A DNA stretch of 46,200 bases from an uncultured Pseudomonadota bacterium (lineage in GTDB: Bacteria > Bdellovibrionota_B > Oligoflexia > Oligoflexales > CAIYRB01): NCBI GenBank assembly GCA_903915625.1, contig CAIWTN010000193.1, forward strand, positions 1-46,200, read 5' to 3'. A program made the translations under genes and the position numbers. The notes beneath the pieces were generated by a model that did no database searches, was not told the origin of the DNA, and worked only from the letters and a program-made list of their open reading frames with translations. This document shows positions 25,254 to 32,843 of the stretch, piece after piece (position 1 is the stretch's first letter; each line of letters starts with the position of its first letter).

Positions 25254-26114
25254 ATGCGGTTTTTGTTTGTCGACGCTATCACTAGCATCGGTGAAGGGGC
25301 GATTTCAGGTTATCGTCATTTTCCGGTGACGGATCCTATGCAATACAGCCCGCATGTTGGCCCCGCTCAAGTGGCGTCGGGAGCAATGTGCGAGGCTGTG
25401 GGGCAGTTGGCCTCATGGTATTGCTTAAAGCAGAATAAATTTCAAAGCCGACCCGTGTTTTTATTTGCTGATAGCATCGATGTACTGAAACCAGTGTACG
25501 TCGGTGCTAGGGTCGACTTACGAGCAGAAATTCACTCCTTAGAAGACGACGCATTTCGGTTTAGCGGTGAAGCTTTGGTGGACGGCGAGGTCTGTCAACG
25601 TATCAACGACTGCGGTGGTATGTTTATGCCGCTGGCTAATCTTGAAGACCCAGACGTAGCAGCGGCGCGTTTTGAATCGCTTTGTTCTGGTGGTCTAGTT
25701 CTGGACGGTGCCGCGGGATCTCCGTATCCGTTTGCAAATTTAGTTGGCGAGATTTTGGACCATGACGAGGGTCGCAAGATTCATGCGCGTCGCACTTTTA
25801 ATGCCTCCGAACCTTTTTATGCCGATCACTTTCCACGGTTTCCGGTGACTCCAATTGTCATGCTCAACGAGATGATCGGACAGGCTACAGTTCGTATGCT
25901 GGGCCTTAGTCGTGACACGGCCCTGCGGCCACTGGCGATTAGTCGCATTAAAATCAGATCCTTTGTGGCACCGGGTGACTCCTGTGAAACGGTTGTGACC
26001 TCACCGGGTATCCGGACAGTTGGTAGTCGTAAGCTGCTGGATGCTACCGCCGAATTAATTAAGGGCGGCAAGCGCATCTTGCGCGGCGAGTATTTTTATG
26101 AAGTTACGGAGTGA
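25254..26114 (+). CDS. double-hotdog 3-hydroxyacyl-ACP dehydratase (FabZ/FabA-like)
   Basis: 286 residues made of two hotdog halves. The C-terminal half has F-Y-A-D-H-F-P-R-F-P-V-T-P (188-200) followed by NEMIGQA, closely matching the FabZ active-site segment, with His192 in the catalytic position. The N-terminal half has the matching YSPHVGPAQV-SGAMCEAVGQLA segment (31-54), where HFP at 22-24 occurs but the normal spacing is altered, so it may be non-catalytic or hold the partner acid. It should dehydrate 3-hydroxyacyl-ACP to the enoyl form. No enoyl reductase gene is in the operon, so double bonds may be retained. Confidence 0.75.
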   Translation: MRFLFVDAITSIGEGAISGYRHFPVTDPMQYSPHVGPAQVASGAMCEAVGQLASWYCLKQNKFQSRPVFLFADSIDVLKPVYVGARVDLRAEIHSLEDDAFRFSGEALVDGEVCQRINDCGGMFMPLANLEDPDVAAARFESLCSGGLVLDGAAGSPYPFANLVGEILDHDEGRKIHARRTFNASEPFYADHFPRFPVTPIVMLNEMIGQATVRMLGLSRDTALRPLAISRIKIRSFVAPGDSCETVVTSPGIRTVGSRKLLDATAELIKGGKRILRGEYFYEVTE

Positions 26115-26119
26115 TTTAG

Positions 26120-27409
26120 ATGACGACTACTGCTACTTCCGCACCGAATCAATCTGTAAAACGCCCGCAAAAAAGACGGGTTGTTATCACGGGCATTGGT
26201 GCTGTGACGCCACTTGGGAACACACTGTCTGACACGTGGAACGGCTTGCTTGAGGGGAAGCTCGTTGCTGCTCCGATCAAGCGTTTTGACGCTGCGGACT
26301 ACCCGAGTCAGATTGCTTATGAAGTAGCTGATTTTAAACTGCGTCGCGAGCTGCTCCAAACCGGTGAGGAGATGTATTTAAACGATGCGACCAGCTTTGC
26401 GGTAAATGCAGCGGCCGAGGCAATGGAGCAAGCGCAGCTCACTAGTGTGCAAGTCGACCCTAGTCGCACGGCGGTTTGTTTCGGCAATGGTCTCACCTGT
26501 CCTGGCCTAGATTGGTACAGCGAAGTCTATGTGCCGAAGAAGTTCGATGACCCAAGCTTTACCAATCACATTCGATTTTTTGCTGATCAAATTAGTTCGG
26601 TCTTAGGACGGATGATAGGAGCTCAGGGTGGAGTCACAACGATCCACACCGCATGCGCTTCCTCTGGTCAAGCGCTTGGCGAGGCCTATGAAATGATCGC
26701 CTATGGTGACGCTGATCTAGTGCTCACTGGCGGCTCTGACTCGATGATTAATCCATTTTCTGCAGCGGGATTTGCGTTGCTCGGAGCCCTGTCGCATCGC
26801 AATGATGAGCCAAAGACGGCTTCTCGACCATTCGATCGTGATCGTGACGGATTTGTGTTTGGTGAGGGTGCCTGTGTTCTGATTTTTGAGGATTACGAGC
26901 GGGCCATCCAACGTGGTGCAAATATTATTGCCGAGGTCTGTGGCTACGGTGTCACCGAATCCGCATATCGTATCACCGACCTCCATCCCGAAGGTAGGGG
27001 GCCTATCGAGGCCATGGAGATGGCCCTTAATGATGCTGAGATCGAGTCCAGTGCTGTGGGATATGTGAATGTACACGGTACATCAACGCAGTTGAATGAC
27101 CGGATCGAAGCTCTGGCTATAGCCAAAGTGTTTGGCGAGTATTCACAAAGCATGTTTGTGAGCTCAACCAAGAGCATGACCGGGCACATGATTGCCGCCG
27201 CTGGTGCCATCGAGTTTGCTTTTTGCGTCATGGCGCTGAAGCATCAATTACTGCCGCCTTCGATAAATATTTTCGAGGCCGACCCTGATTGCCGCATTAG
27301 CCTTACTCCAATGAAAGTTACGACTCATGCGATGCGTTACGCGCTTTCAAACTCAGTGGGCTTTGGCGGTTCGAATACAGCAATTATTGCTGGGAGGATC
27401 GACACATGA
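26120..27409 (+). CDS. beta-ketoacyl-ACP synthase (FabF-like, active subunit)
   Basis: 429 residues, thiolase-fold KAS II type. The complete catalytic set is present: Cys179 in H-T-A-C-A-S-S, His319 in N-V-H-G-T-S-T, Lys351 in SSTKSMTGH and His356. A C-terminal GFGGSN loop is also typical. It condenses malonyl-ACP with the acyl chain. It starts 5 bp after the dehydratase stop, and its own stop overlaps the start of the next gene (ATGA), which encodes a related protein without catalytic residues. This resembles the ketosynthase/chain-length-factor arrangement of type II polyketide synthases. Confidence 0.92.
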   Translation: MTTTATSAPNQSVKRPQKRRVVITGIGAVTPLGNTLSDTWNGLLEGKLVAAPIKRFDAADYPSQIAYEVADFKLRRELLQTGEEMYLNDATSFAVNAAAEAMEQAQLTSVQVDPSRTAVCFGNGLTCPGLDWYSEVYVPKKFDDPSFTNHIRFFADQISSVLGRMIGAQGGVTTIHTACASSGQALGEAYEMIAYGDADLVLTGGSDSMINPFSAAGFALLGALSHRNDEPKTASRPFDRDRDGFVFGEGACVLIFEDYERAIQRGANIIAEVCGYGVTESAYRITDLHPEGRGPIEAMEMALNDAEIESSAVGYVNVHGTSTQLNDRIEALAIAKVFGEYSQSMFVSSTKSMTGHMIAAAGAIEFAFCVMALKHQLLPPSINIFEADPDCRISLTPMKVTTHAMRYALSNSVGFGGSNTAIIAGRIDT

Positions 27410-28686
27410 GTGCTGACGAGCTTGTAGTAACAGGTTTAGGGGCTGTTACCGCAGCTGCCATTGGCAGCCAGGCACATTGGGACTGCTTCCAACATCTAGG
27501 CAAATCGCCAAGATCTGCTGAAGACTATGGTCTAGCGCAGTTCAAAGCCACAGAACATGTTCGCGACCGGAGGCAGCTCAAGAGTGTATCTCATGCTGAT
27601 GGTATCGGGTTATCTGCTATTAATGGCTTAATCACGGATTCCGGTTATCAAGTTGGATACTACAGCTCAGAACGAATTGGCGTCTATGTTGGAGCAGCAG
27701 GTGCCACAGTTGCCGACAATGACGGATACATGGATGCGCTGATCGCCGCCACCGGACCTAATGGTCAAGTCTCAAGTCCTCGCTTTGGTAAAACTAGCAC
27801 GACATCTAGACCGGTGACGCTGCTTGTTGGTTTGGCCAATAACGTCTTGTGCTACGGTTCGCTACTTCTCGACGCAAGGGGCCCTAATTCAAACTATGTA
27901 TCCTCGTCGACCAGTGCGCACCTGGCTTTGATCAATGCTGCGAAAAGGCTAGCTCGCGGTCAAATCGATATGGCCGTGGCTGGTGGCTATTCTTTAGCGA
28001 CAGATCCGGCTTACGCAGCGATGTTTAAAAAGCTTGGTCTTTTGCGAGAGGAAGTGGCTGAGGAGAGGGTGCAAGATAACTCCCCAAATAATTCCCCAAA
28101 TAATTCCTACGCTTTGAGGCCGTTTCAGTCCGATGCTCCGGCGGGGACCATCCTTGCAGACGGTGCCGCGTTTGTGATCATTGAACGTCGCGCTGCGGCG
28201 ACGGCGCGAGGCGCGAAGGTCTTGGCGCAATATTGCGGTGGCGCAATAGGCAGTGATGGACTGGGCCCGAAGCGTTTTGATCCTAATGGAGTTGCGCTAA
28301 TCGCTACCATAACCCGTGCCTTGTCTGCCGCTGGCATCAGCAGTAATGACATAGGGCTCGTCCTGAGCGGCGCGAGTGGGGTCAAGGCTGTTGATCAAGT
28401 CGAGCTAAGGGCGTTAAGACAAATTTTTAATTACGGAGCGCATTCTCCCGCGTTGGCCGTCACTTCACGCGTGCTCGGCAATCTGTTGGAAGCTGGCGGC
28501 ATCATTGAATTGGCGTTGGTATCTGAACTTTATAAATCCGATCGGATTCCAGAAAGTATTAGTCCTGATGTTGCGTTGGCGCCATTTCAACAAATTGTGA
28601 ACCGAGCGAAGCCATACGCGCTAGTACTCCGCAGTAGTCCGTGGGGTGAGTATAGCTGTGTGGTGGTCAAGCGAGAGGTCGTATGA
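27406..28686 (+). CDS. ketosynthase-like partner without catalytic residues (chain-length-factor-like)
   Basis: 426 residues with KAS fold features (VVTGLGAVTAAA at 7-18, AVAGGYS). By alignment with its active neighbour the nucleophile Cys is Ser168 (V-S-S-S-T-S), the N-V-H-G motif is L-S-G-A, and SSTKSMTGH becomes VTSRVLGN, so both histidines and the lysine are lost. It cannot be a normal condensing enzyme and most likely forms a heterodimer with the upstream ketosynthase, setting chain length. In classical type II PKS partners the Cys is replaced by Gln; here it is Ser. A small in-frame tandem repeat, NSPN, lies at about residues 225-233. It overlaps both neighbours by 4 nt. Confidence 0.82.
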   Translation: MSADELVVTGLGAVTAAAIGSQAHWDCFQHLGKSPRSAEDYGLAQFKATEHVRDRRQLKSVSHADGIGLSAINGLITDSGYQVGYYSSERIGVYVGAAGATVADNDGYMDALIAATGPNGQVSSPRFGKTSTTSRPVTLLVGLANNVLCYGSLLLDARGPNSNYVSSSTSAHLALINAAKRLARGQIDMAVAGGYSLATDPAYAAMFKKLGLLREEVAEERVQDNSPNNSPNNSYALRPFQSDAPAGTILADGAAFVIIERRAAATARGAKVLAQYCGGAIGSDGLGPKRFDPNGVALIATITRALSAAGISSNDIGLVLSGASGVKAVDQVELRALRQIFNYGAHSPALAVTSRVLGNLLEAGGIIELALVSELYKSDRIPESISPDVALAPFQQIVNRAKPYALVLRSSPWGEYSCVVVKREVV

Positions 28687-29912
28687 AGTCTTTAGTCACA
28701 AGTCAAAATATTGATGGTGGTGAAGTGAATCTACTAATCACTGGTGGTACTGGGTTTGTTGGCAAGGCGGTACTGGCGCGTTTAGTCGATCAACCCGGCT
28801 TTGATAAAATATATATGTTGGTCAGATCGAGGCCAGGGGCCAGCCCTGAGCAGCGTGTTGCTCGCATGATTGGGCAAATGTTTCCGAAAGCACGCGCTTC
28901 TCAGATACTTGAGCGTGTGCACGCCGTAGAGGGTGACCTAACCTTATCGGGCTTAGGACTGAAGCCTGAGGATTTAGACCTGCTGCGTACGAATGTGCAC
29001 CAGATCCTTCATTGCGGTGCTAGTACTGAGTTTGGTGCGCCCCTGGAGGAAGCTAGGCTAAATAACACCGAGGGTACCTTGCGGGTACTCGAGGTGGCGA
29101 CCACGCTGAGACAAACTGGTGTGCTAAAACGTCTGGAATACATCTCAACAGCTTATGTGTGCGGAACAAAAAGAGGTGTAGTTACCGAATCTGACTTAGA
29201 TAGAGGCCAAAAATTCTCCAACTCCTACGAGCAGAGCAAATTCGAAGCCGAAGTGTTAGTCAGTCAATTTGCCAAGAAGTTGCCAATTACCGTGTACCGG
29301 CCGTCGATTGTTGTAGGGAATTCTCATAACGGCTACACCCCACATTTTAAGGTCCTTTATTGGCCCATTCTTCTGATGTCGAAGAATTTAGTGTCATTTA
29401 TCTTCTGCAACAAGAGGGCTTTTCTTGATGTAGTGCCAGTGGATTTTGTTGCTGATTCGATTGTTGCGCTGATGCAGCAGGAGTCGACCACTGGACAGAC
29501 ATATCTTTTAACTGCGGGACTTGGTCGCGAAATTCGTATTGGCGATATCCTGCGCGACTCTTATGATTTGGCTGGTATCACGAAGCGGCCGGTCATCCCT
29601 TTTTGGCTATTTGATATCGTGTCTAAGACTCCGCTGGCTAGGCTACTTCCTGAGCAGTTCTGGTCTGTTGCTAATCTAGCGAAACCTTATTACAGCTATC
29701 TGCGCGGTAATGCTGTGCGTTTTGATGCCAGTAAGACGCTTAAATTATTAAAGCAGTTAGATGTCAGTCCACCAAATTGGAAAGACTATAAGCGCGAGAT
29801 CCTCAACTTCTGTTTGGCTAGCCGGTGGGGTAAGCGCCTACCGTTGCCAGAATATTCGTACTATCTGCCGGCTAGGTTGGGGCCTGATGGCGATGTGCAA
29901 GTTGTTTCGTAA
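28683..29912 (+). CDS. SDR-type thioester/fatty acyl reductase (male-sterility family)
   Basis: 409 residues. The extended SDR fold has T-G-G-T-G-F-V-G at 20-27, a YVCG segment near 158, and the catalytic Y-E-Q-S-K (Tyr182, Lys186); R-P-S-I-V-V-G follows. These are the marks of the NAD_binding_4/FAR family, which reduces acyl thioesters to aldehydes or alcohols and is used as a reductive chain-release module. The position as last gene of the acyl-chain operon, overlapping the dead ketosynthase by 4 nt, suits reductive release from the ACP. A sterol- or sugar-epimerase-like role is a less likely alternative. Confidence 0.8.
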   Translation: MKSLVTSQNIDGGEVNLLITGGTGFVGKAVLARLVDQPGFDKIYMLVRSRPGASPEQRVARMIGQMFPKARASQILERVHAVEGDLTLSGLGLKPEDLDLLRTNVHQILHCGASTEFGAPLEEARLNNTEGTLRVLEVATTLRQTGVLKRLEYISTAYVCGTKRGVVTESDLDRGQKFSNSYEQSKFEAEVLVSQFAKKLPITVYRPSIVVGNSHNGYTPHFKVLYWPILLMSKNLVSFIFCNKRAFLDVVPVDFVADSIVALMQQESTTGQTYLLTAGLGREIRIGDILRDSYDLAGITKRPVIPFWLFDIVSKTPLARLLPEQFWSVANLAKPYYSYLRGNAVRFDASKTLKLLKQLDVSPPNWKDYKREILNFCLASRWGKRLPLPEYSYYLPARLGPDGDVQVVS

Positions 29913-29913
29913 A

Positions 29914-29943
29914 TAAGCAGCCCTACGGGGCTTGTTTTTTTTC
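29914..29943 (+). terminator. Rho-independent terminator of the acyl-chain operon
   Basis: AAGCAGCCC-TAC-GGGGCTTG forms a GC-rich stem (with a one-base irregularity), followed directly by eight T. It begins a few bases after the reductase stop codon. Confidence 0.8.
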
Positions 29944-29993
29944 AGGCATTAGCCGCTTTTCTGGGTTTTTTCTGAAGACTACAAGTGGGTACC

Positions 29994-31469
29994 ATGTTTC
30001 CCTCTTTCGTTAATCCAAACTGGGCGCTCACTAGGTCTTGGCTGCAGCGATTGCTGGCCTTTATGTACCTGAATGCCTTTCTCATAGCATTTAATCAGGC
30101 ACCGGCATTGATCGGCGAGCACGGTCTCTTGCCCATGCGACTTTACCTTGAGCAAGCTCGTTTTACGGATGCGCCAGGGCTTTTCTTTTTACATTCAGGT
30201 GATGCTGCGATTTATGTTGTAGCAGGGCTTGGACTATTGCTGTCGACCTTGACGCTGCTCGGTGCCTTTTCACGCTGCGGACTCGCTCTAGGGGCATTCG
30301 TCTGGGCCCTACTTTGGTTGCTTTATCTCTCGTTTGTTAATGCCGGCCAAACCTTTTGGGGATTTGGTTGGGAAATGCTTTTGTTAGAGCTTGGATTTTT
30401 GGCGATTTTTCTCGGCCCGGCACACATAGCTCCGCCGTCTGTGATGCCTTGGCTATGTCGTTGGTTGCTCTTTCGTTTGATGTTTGGCGCTGGGATGATC
30501 AAAATACGCGGTGATTCATGCTGGCTTGATCTTAGCTGCATGTTTTATCACTATGAAACTCAACCTCTTCCGAATCCCTTAAGTTGGTTTTTTCACCACC
30601 TGCCCCCTTGGCTGCATCGCTGTGAAGTGCTGGCTACTCACTTTATTGAACTGATGGTTCCATTTGCTTTATTTCTGCCAAAACCATGGCGGTGGGCTGC
30701 AGCAGTCATCACGGCTTTGTTCCAGATGATTCTGATCTTGTCTGGAAATCTCGCCTGGTTGAATTTTTTGACTTTAGTACTTTGTGTTGGTTGTCTTGAT
30801 GACGATTTTTTTTATCGGTACTTCAGAGTCTTAAAATTTCCAGTAGGGAGAATTGATCCGTGGTTTCATCGCGGGCTTATTCCGATCGTGACGGTGCTAT
30901 TAATAATTCTTAGCTTCAAGCCGGCGATTAATCTTTTTGCACATGATCAAAAAATGAACGCGAGTTTTGAACCTCTTCACATCGTCAATACTTACGGTGC
31001 TTTTGGGAGTGTGACTCGGGTCAGGCACGAGCTGATTATCGAAGGAACAAGTGATGACATCCCGATAGCAAATGCGCACTGGTTACCCTACGAGTTCAAG
31101 CGCAAGCCTGGTGCTGTCGACCTTATGCCGCAGCAGATTTCCCCGTATTATTTCAAGTTAGACTGGCAGATTTGGTTTGCCGCGATGACCCCGTACTCGG
31201 ACCATCCGTGGATGTTGAACGTAGTTTCCAAGTTGTTGCGTGGCGATAGGCTAACTTTGGGCCTACTAGCTAATAATCCGTTCCCTGATAAGCCGCCGCG
31301 CTTTATTCGTGTCGAGCGGTATGAATATCATTTTATGCCCAAGATATTTGGGATTAGCGGGTCTGAGGGAGCATGGTGGCGACGCCATCGCGTGGATTCC
31401 TATTTGCCGCCGTTGTCATTGAATGACCCCAGCTTTAGCGAGCTATTGCGCAAGCTCAGGTGGAATTGA
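29994..31469 (+). CDS. lipase maturation factor family (LMF1-like) membrane protein
   Basis: 491 residues from the ATG at 29994 (an in-frame GTG lies 9 bases earlier). About eight membrane helices, then a soluble C-terminal beta-rich part from about residue 320. Family marks include FWGFGWEMLLLELGF, the R-L-M-F-G-A-G-M-I-K-I-R-G-D segment followed by W-x-D-L-S-C-M-F-Y-H-Y-E-T-Q-P-L-P-N-P-L-S (in two stretches), the signature region of LMF1/LMF2. In animals LMF1 helps lipoprotein lipase fold in the ER; the bacterial role is unknown. It lies just after the acyl-chain operon terminator, so it is likely a separate transcript. Confidence 0.85.
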   Translation: MFPSFVNPNWALTRSWLQRLLAFMYLNAFLIAFNQAPALIGEHGLLPMRLYLEQARFTDAPGLFFLHSGDAAIYVVAGLGLLLSTLTLLGAFSRCGLALGAFVWALLWLLYLSFVNAGQTFWGFGWEMLLLELGFLAIFLGPAHIAPPSVMPWLCRWLLFRLMFGAGMIKIRGDSCWLDLSCMFYHYETQPLPNPLSWFFHHLPPWLHRCEVLATHFIELMVPFALFLPKPWRWAAAVITALFQMILILSGNLAWLNFLTLVLCVGCLDDDFFYRYFRVLKFPVGRIDPWFHRGLIPIVTVLLIILSFKPAINLFAHDQKMNASFEPLHIVNTYGAFGSVTRVRHELIIEGTSDDIPIANAHWLPYEFKRKPGAVDLMPQQISPYYFKLDWQIWFAAMTPYSDHPWMLNVVSKLLRGDRLTLGLLANNPFPDKPPRFIRVERYEYHFMPKIFGISGSEGAWWRRHRVDSYLPPLSLNDPSFSELLRKLRWN

Positions 31470-31902
31470 CCCACAGCTGAGTGGCGGCGGCGAGACAGCG
31501 TCTAAATTTTAAACATCTTTTGCACCCGGCCTAGGAACACTCTGGGGCAGCGATGCCTTTCTTTAAATATCTATTATTTCAGTGGCTTGGATGTTGTTTG
31601 GGGCGTTTTTTAAAGTTGGCATGCAGGCTGCAATAGAATTCATAACTTCACTAAAAAGGAAGTTAAAAATTCCAAGCTGATGATTAATAGCTCCACCTCC
31701 AAATTAAAGGCGGCAACATGAAACGGCAAACTTCACCTCCGGTTCCCGGCTCCAGCTCTTACTCTAACTTTGACGTTGCACGTCGATGTTTTCACGAGCG
31801 ACTCAAAACCTGACTCCGTTTCTGACTCCTTACATACAAAGCTACCGGGTGGTAGCTAAAAAACAAACAAACAAATCTAAATTTAACTGAAGGGAATGTA
31901 TC
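31470..31902. other. 433-bp intergenic region, no supported gene
   Basis: AT-rich. It holds one possible 31-residue reading frame at 31718-31813 with AAAGG before it, but its composition is not convincing, so no gene is called. The last part carries a hairpin at 31840-31857, in the likely 5' leader of the EF-hand protein gene. Confidence 0.5.
31840..31857 (+). promoter_or_regulatory. leader hairpin upstream of the EF-hand gene
   Basis: AGCTACC (31840-31846) and GGTAGCT (31851-31857) form a perfect 7-bp stem around GGGT. It is followed by an A-rich run, not T, so it is not a forward terminator. It may stabilise or regulate the leader of the gene at 31903. Confidence 0.3.
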
Positions 31903-32715
31903 ATGAGAGCAAAACATTTTATTTCTACTGCGATCCTCCTAGCCGCTACCTATAACTGCAAGTCGGACAACAAAAAATTCGGCTCAGGAAATCCTGCTGC
32001 AAGTGATGACACTAGCACTAAATTTCAGTCATATGACTTGGGGTGCAATTTCGATGAGATCTCCGCCAAGCTTGTCGATAATAGCGAGGTCACTTCGGCT
32101 GATGCATCTGTAGTTAATAAGGTCGGATCCTGCGAGAATGCTAACCAATATTACGCTATGTTGCTTACCACCTATGACGACAACAAAGATGGCAAGCTAC
32201 TGGATGATGAATTAGTAAAAGGCGAGTATGAGTATAAAAAAGCGCAGGTTCAGGAAATCGATATGAACAGTGACAGTGTCTTGTCTGACGATGAAATCTT
32301 GGGATGGCGCACCCGAAATTTATCTAATCGTTCGGAAAAAATGACAAAGCAATATTCTGCTGCTTGCACTGATCTCAAAAAAGATGACTCAAGCTGCAGG
32401 GCACTGTATGAAAATCGGCGCGAGGAATGCCGGAAAGAGTGGGAACATGAGCTGGAGAAGAAGAAGGGGTACATGAAGCCAAAGGATGATGGCAAATATG
32501 ACAAGCCTACCTATCCAGCTCCAGGTCCTGATTACCCAAAAGGAGATGACTACGGTGCTAAGCCGGTCGTAAACGTGCCAATAAAAGTTAAAGTGGATGT
32601 CGATGTCGAAGTCACAAAGAGTGTTCACTACATCAACTTTGACCACGGCTATGGTCCGAAGCCTTACGGTAATCAGTCTCATGGCGGACAGTCTTACGGC
32701 ATGAGTAGCTACTAA
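31903..32715 (+). CDS. secreted EF-hand calcium-binding protein
   Basis: 270 residues with an N-terminal signal sequence (hydrophobic core about 7-15). A Cys at residue 19 suggests a lipoprotein, but T-Y-N-C does not fit a lipobox well. Two EF-hand loops follow: Asp92-x-Asn94-x-Asp96-Gly97...Glu103 (canonical) and Asp120-x-Asn122-x-Asp124...Glu131 (Gly replaced by Ser). A charged helical region follows, then a Pro/Tyr/Gly-rich low-complexity segment from about 195, a Lys/Val/Asp strand-like stretch, and a Gly/Ser/Tyr tail. The ATG has AAGGGA upstream. I do not recognise a named family; calcium binding outside the cytoplasm is the likely property. Confidence 0.75.
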   Translation: MRAKHFISTAILLAATYNCKSDNKKFGSGNPAASDDTSTKFQSYDLGCNFDEISAKLVDNSEVTSADASVVNKVGSCENANQYYAMLLTTYDDNKDGKLLDDELVKGEYEYKKAQVQEIDMNSDSVLSDDEILGWRTRNLSNRSEKMTKQYSAACTDLKKDDSSCRALYENRREECRKEWEHELEKKKGYMKPKDDGKYDKPTYPAPGPDYPKGDDYGAKPVVNVPIKVKVDVDVEVTKSVHYINFDHGYGPKPYGNQSHGGQSYGMSSY

Positions 32716-32756
32716 ATTAATTTTTGTGTAGACAACTGTCAGTGATTACTCAAGCG

Positions 32757-32810
32757 CTAAGTCAAAGATAGTTTCTGTGGCGAAAGCACCAGAAACTATC
32801 TTTGACTTAG
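32757..32810. terminator. long perfect hairpin between convergent genes
   Basis: Arms of 21 bases, 32757-32777 and 32790-32810, are exact reverse complements. The 12-base centre includes GC-GAAA-GC, a GNRA-type cap. It lies between the stops of the EF-hand gene (plus) and the lipoprotein gene (minus), as a shared transcription barrier would. No T-run follows on either strand, so a canonical intrinsic terminator is not certain; a transcript-stabilising or double-stranded-RNA structure is possible. Confidence 0.55.
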
Positions 32811-32843
32811 ATTCAACTATTTGAGCATCACATTACTATTTGA

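Noticed and set aside
28077-28108. Short tandem repeat (NSPN coding) in the inactive ketosynthase gene
   Set aside because: Two 12-bp copies kept in frame; minor slippage repeat without evidence of phase variation.
31718-31813. Possible 31-residue gene before the EF-hand gene
   Set aside because: Only a weak AAAGG precedes it and the peptide has no structural pattern; kept as a remark on the intergenic region.
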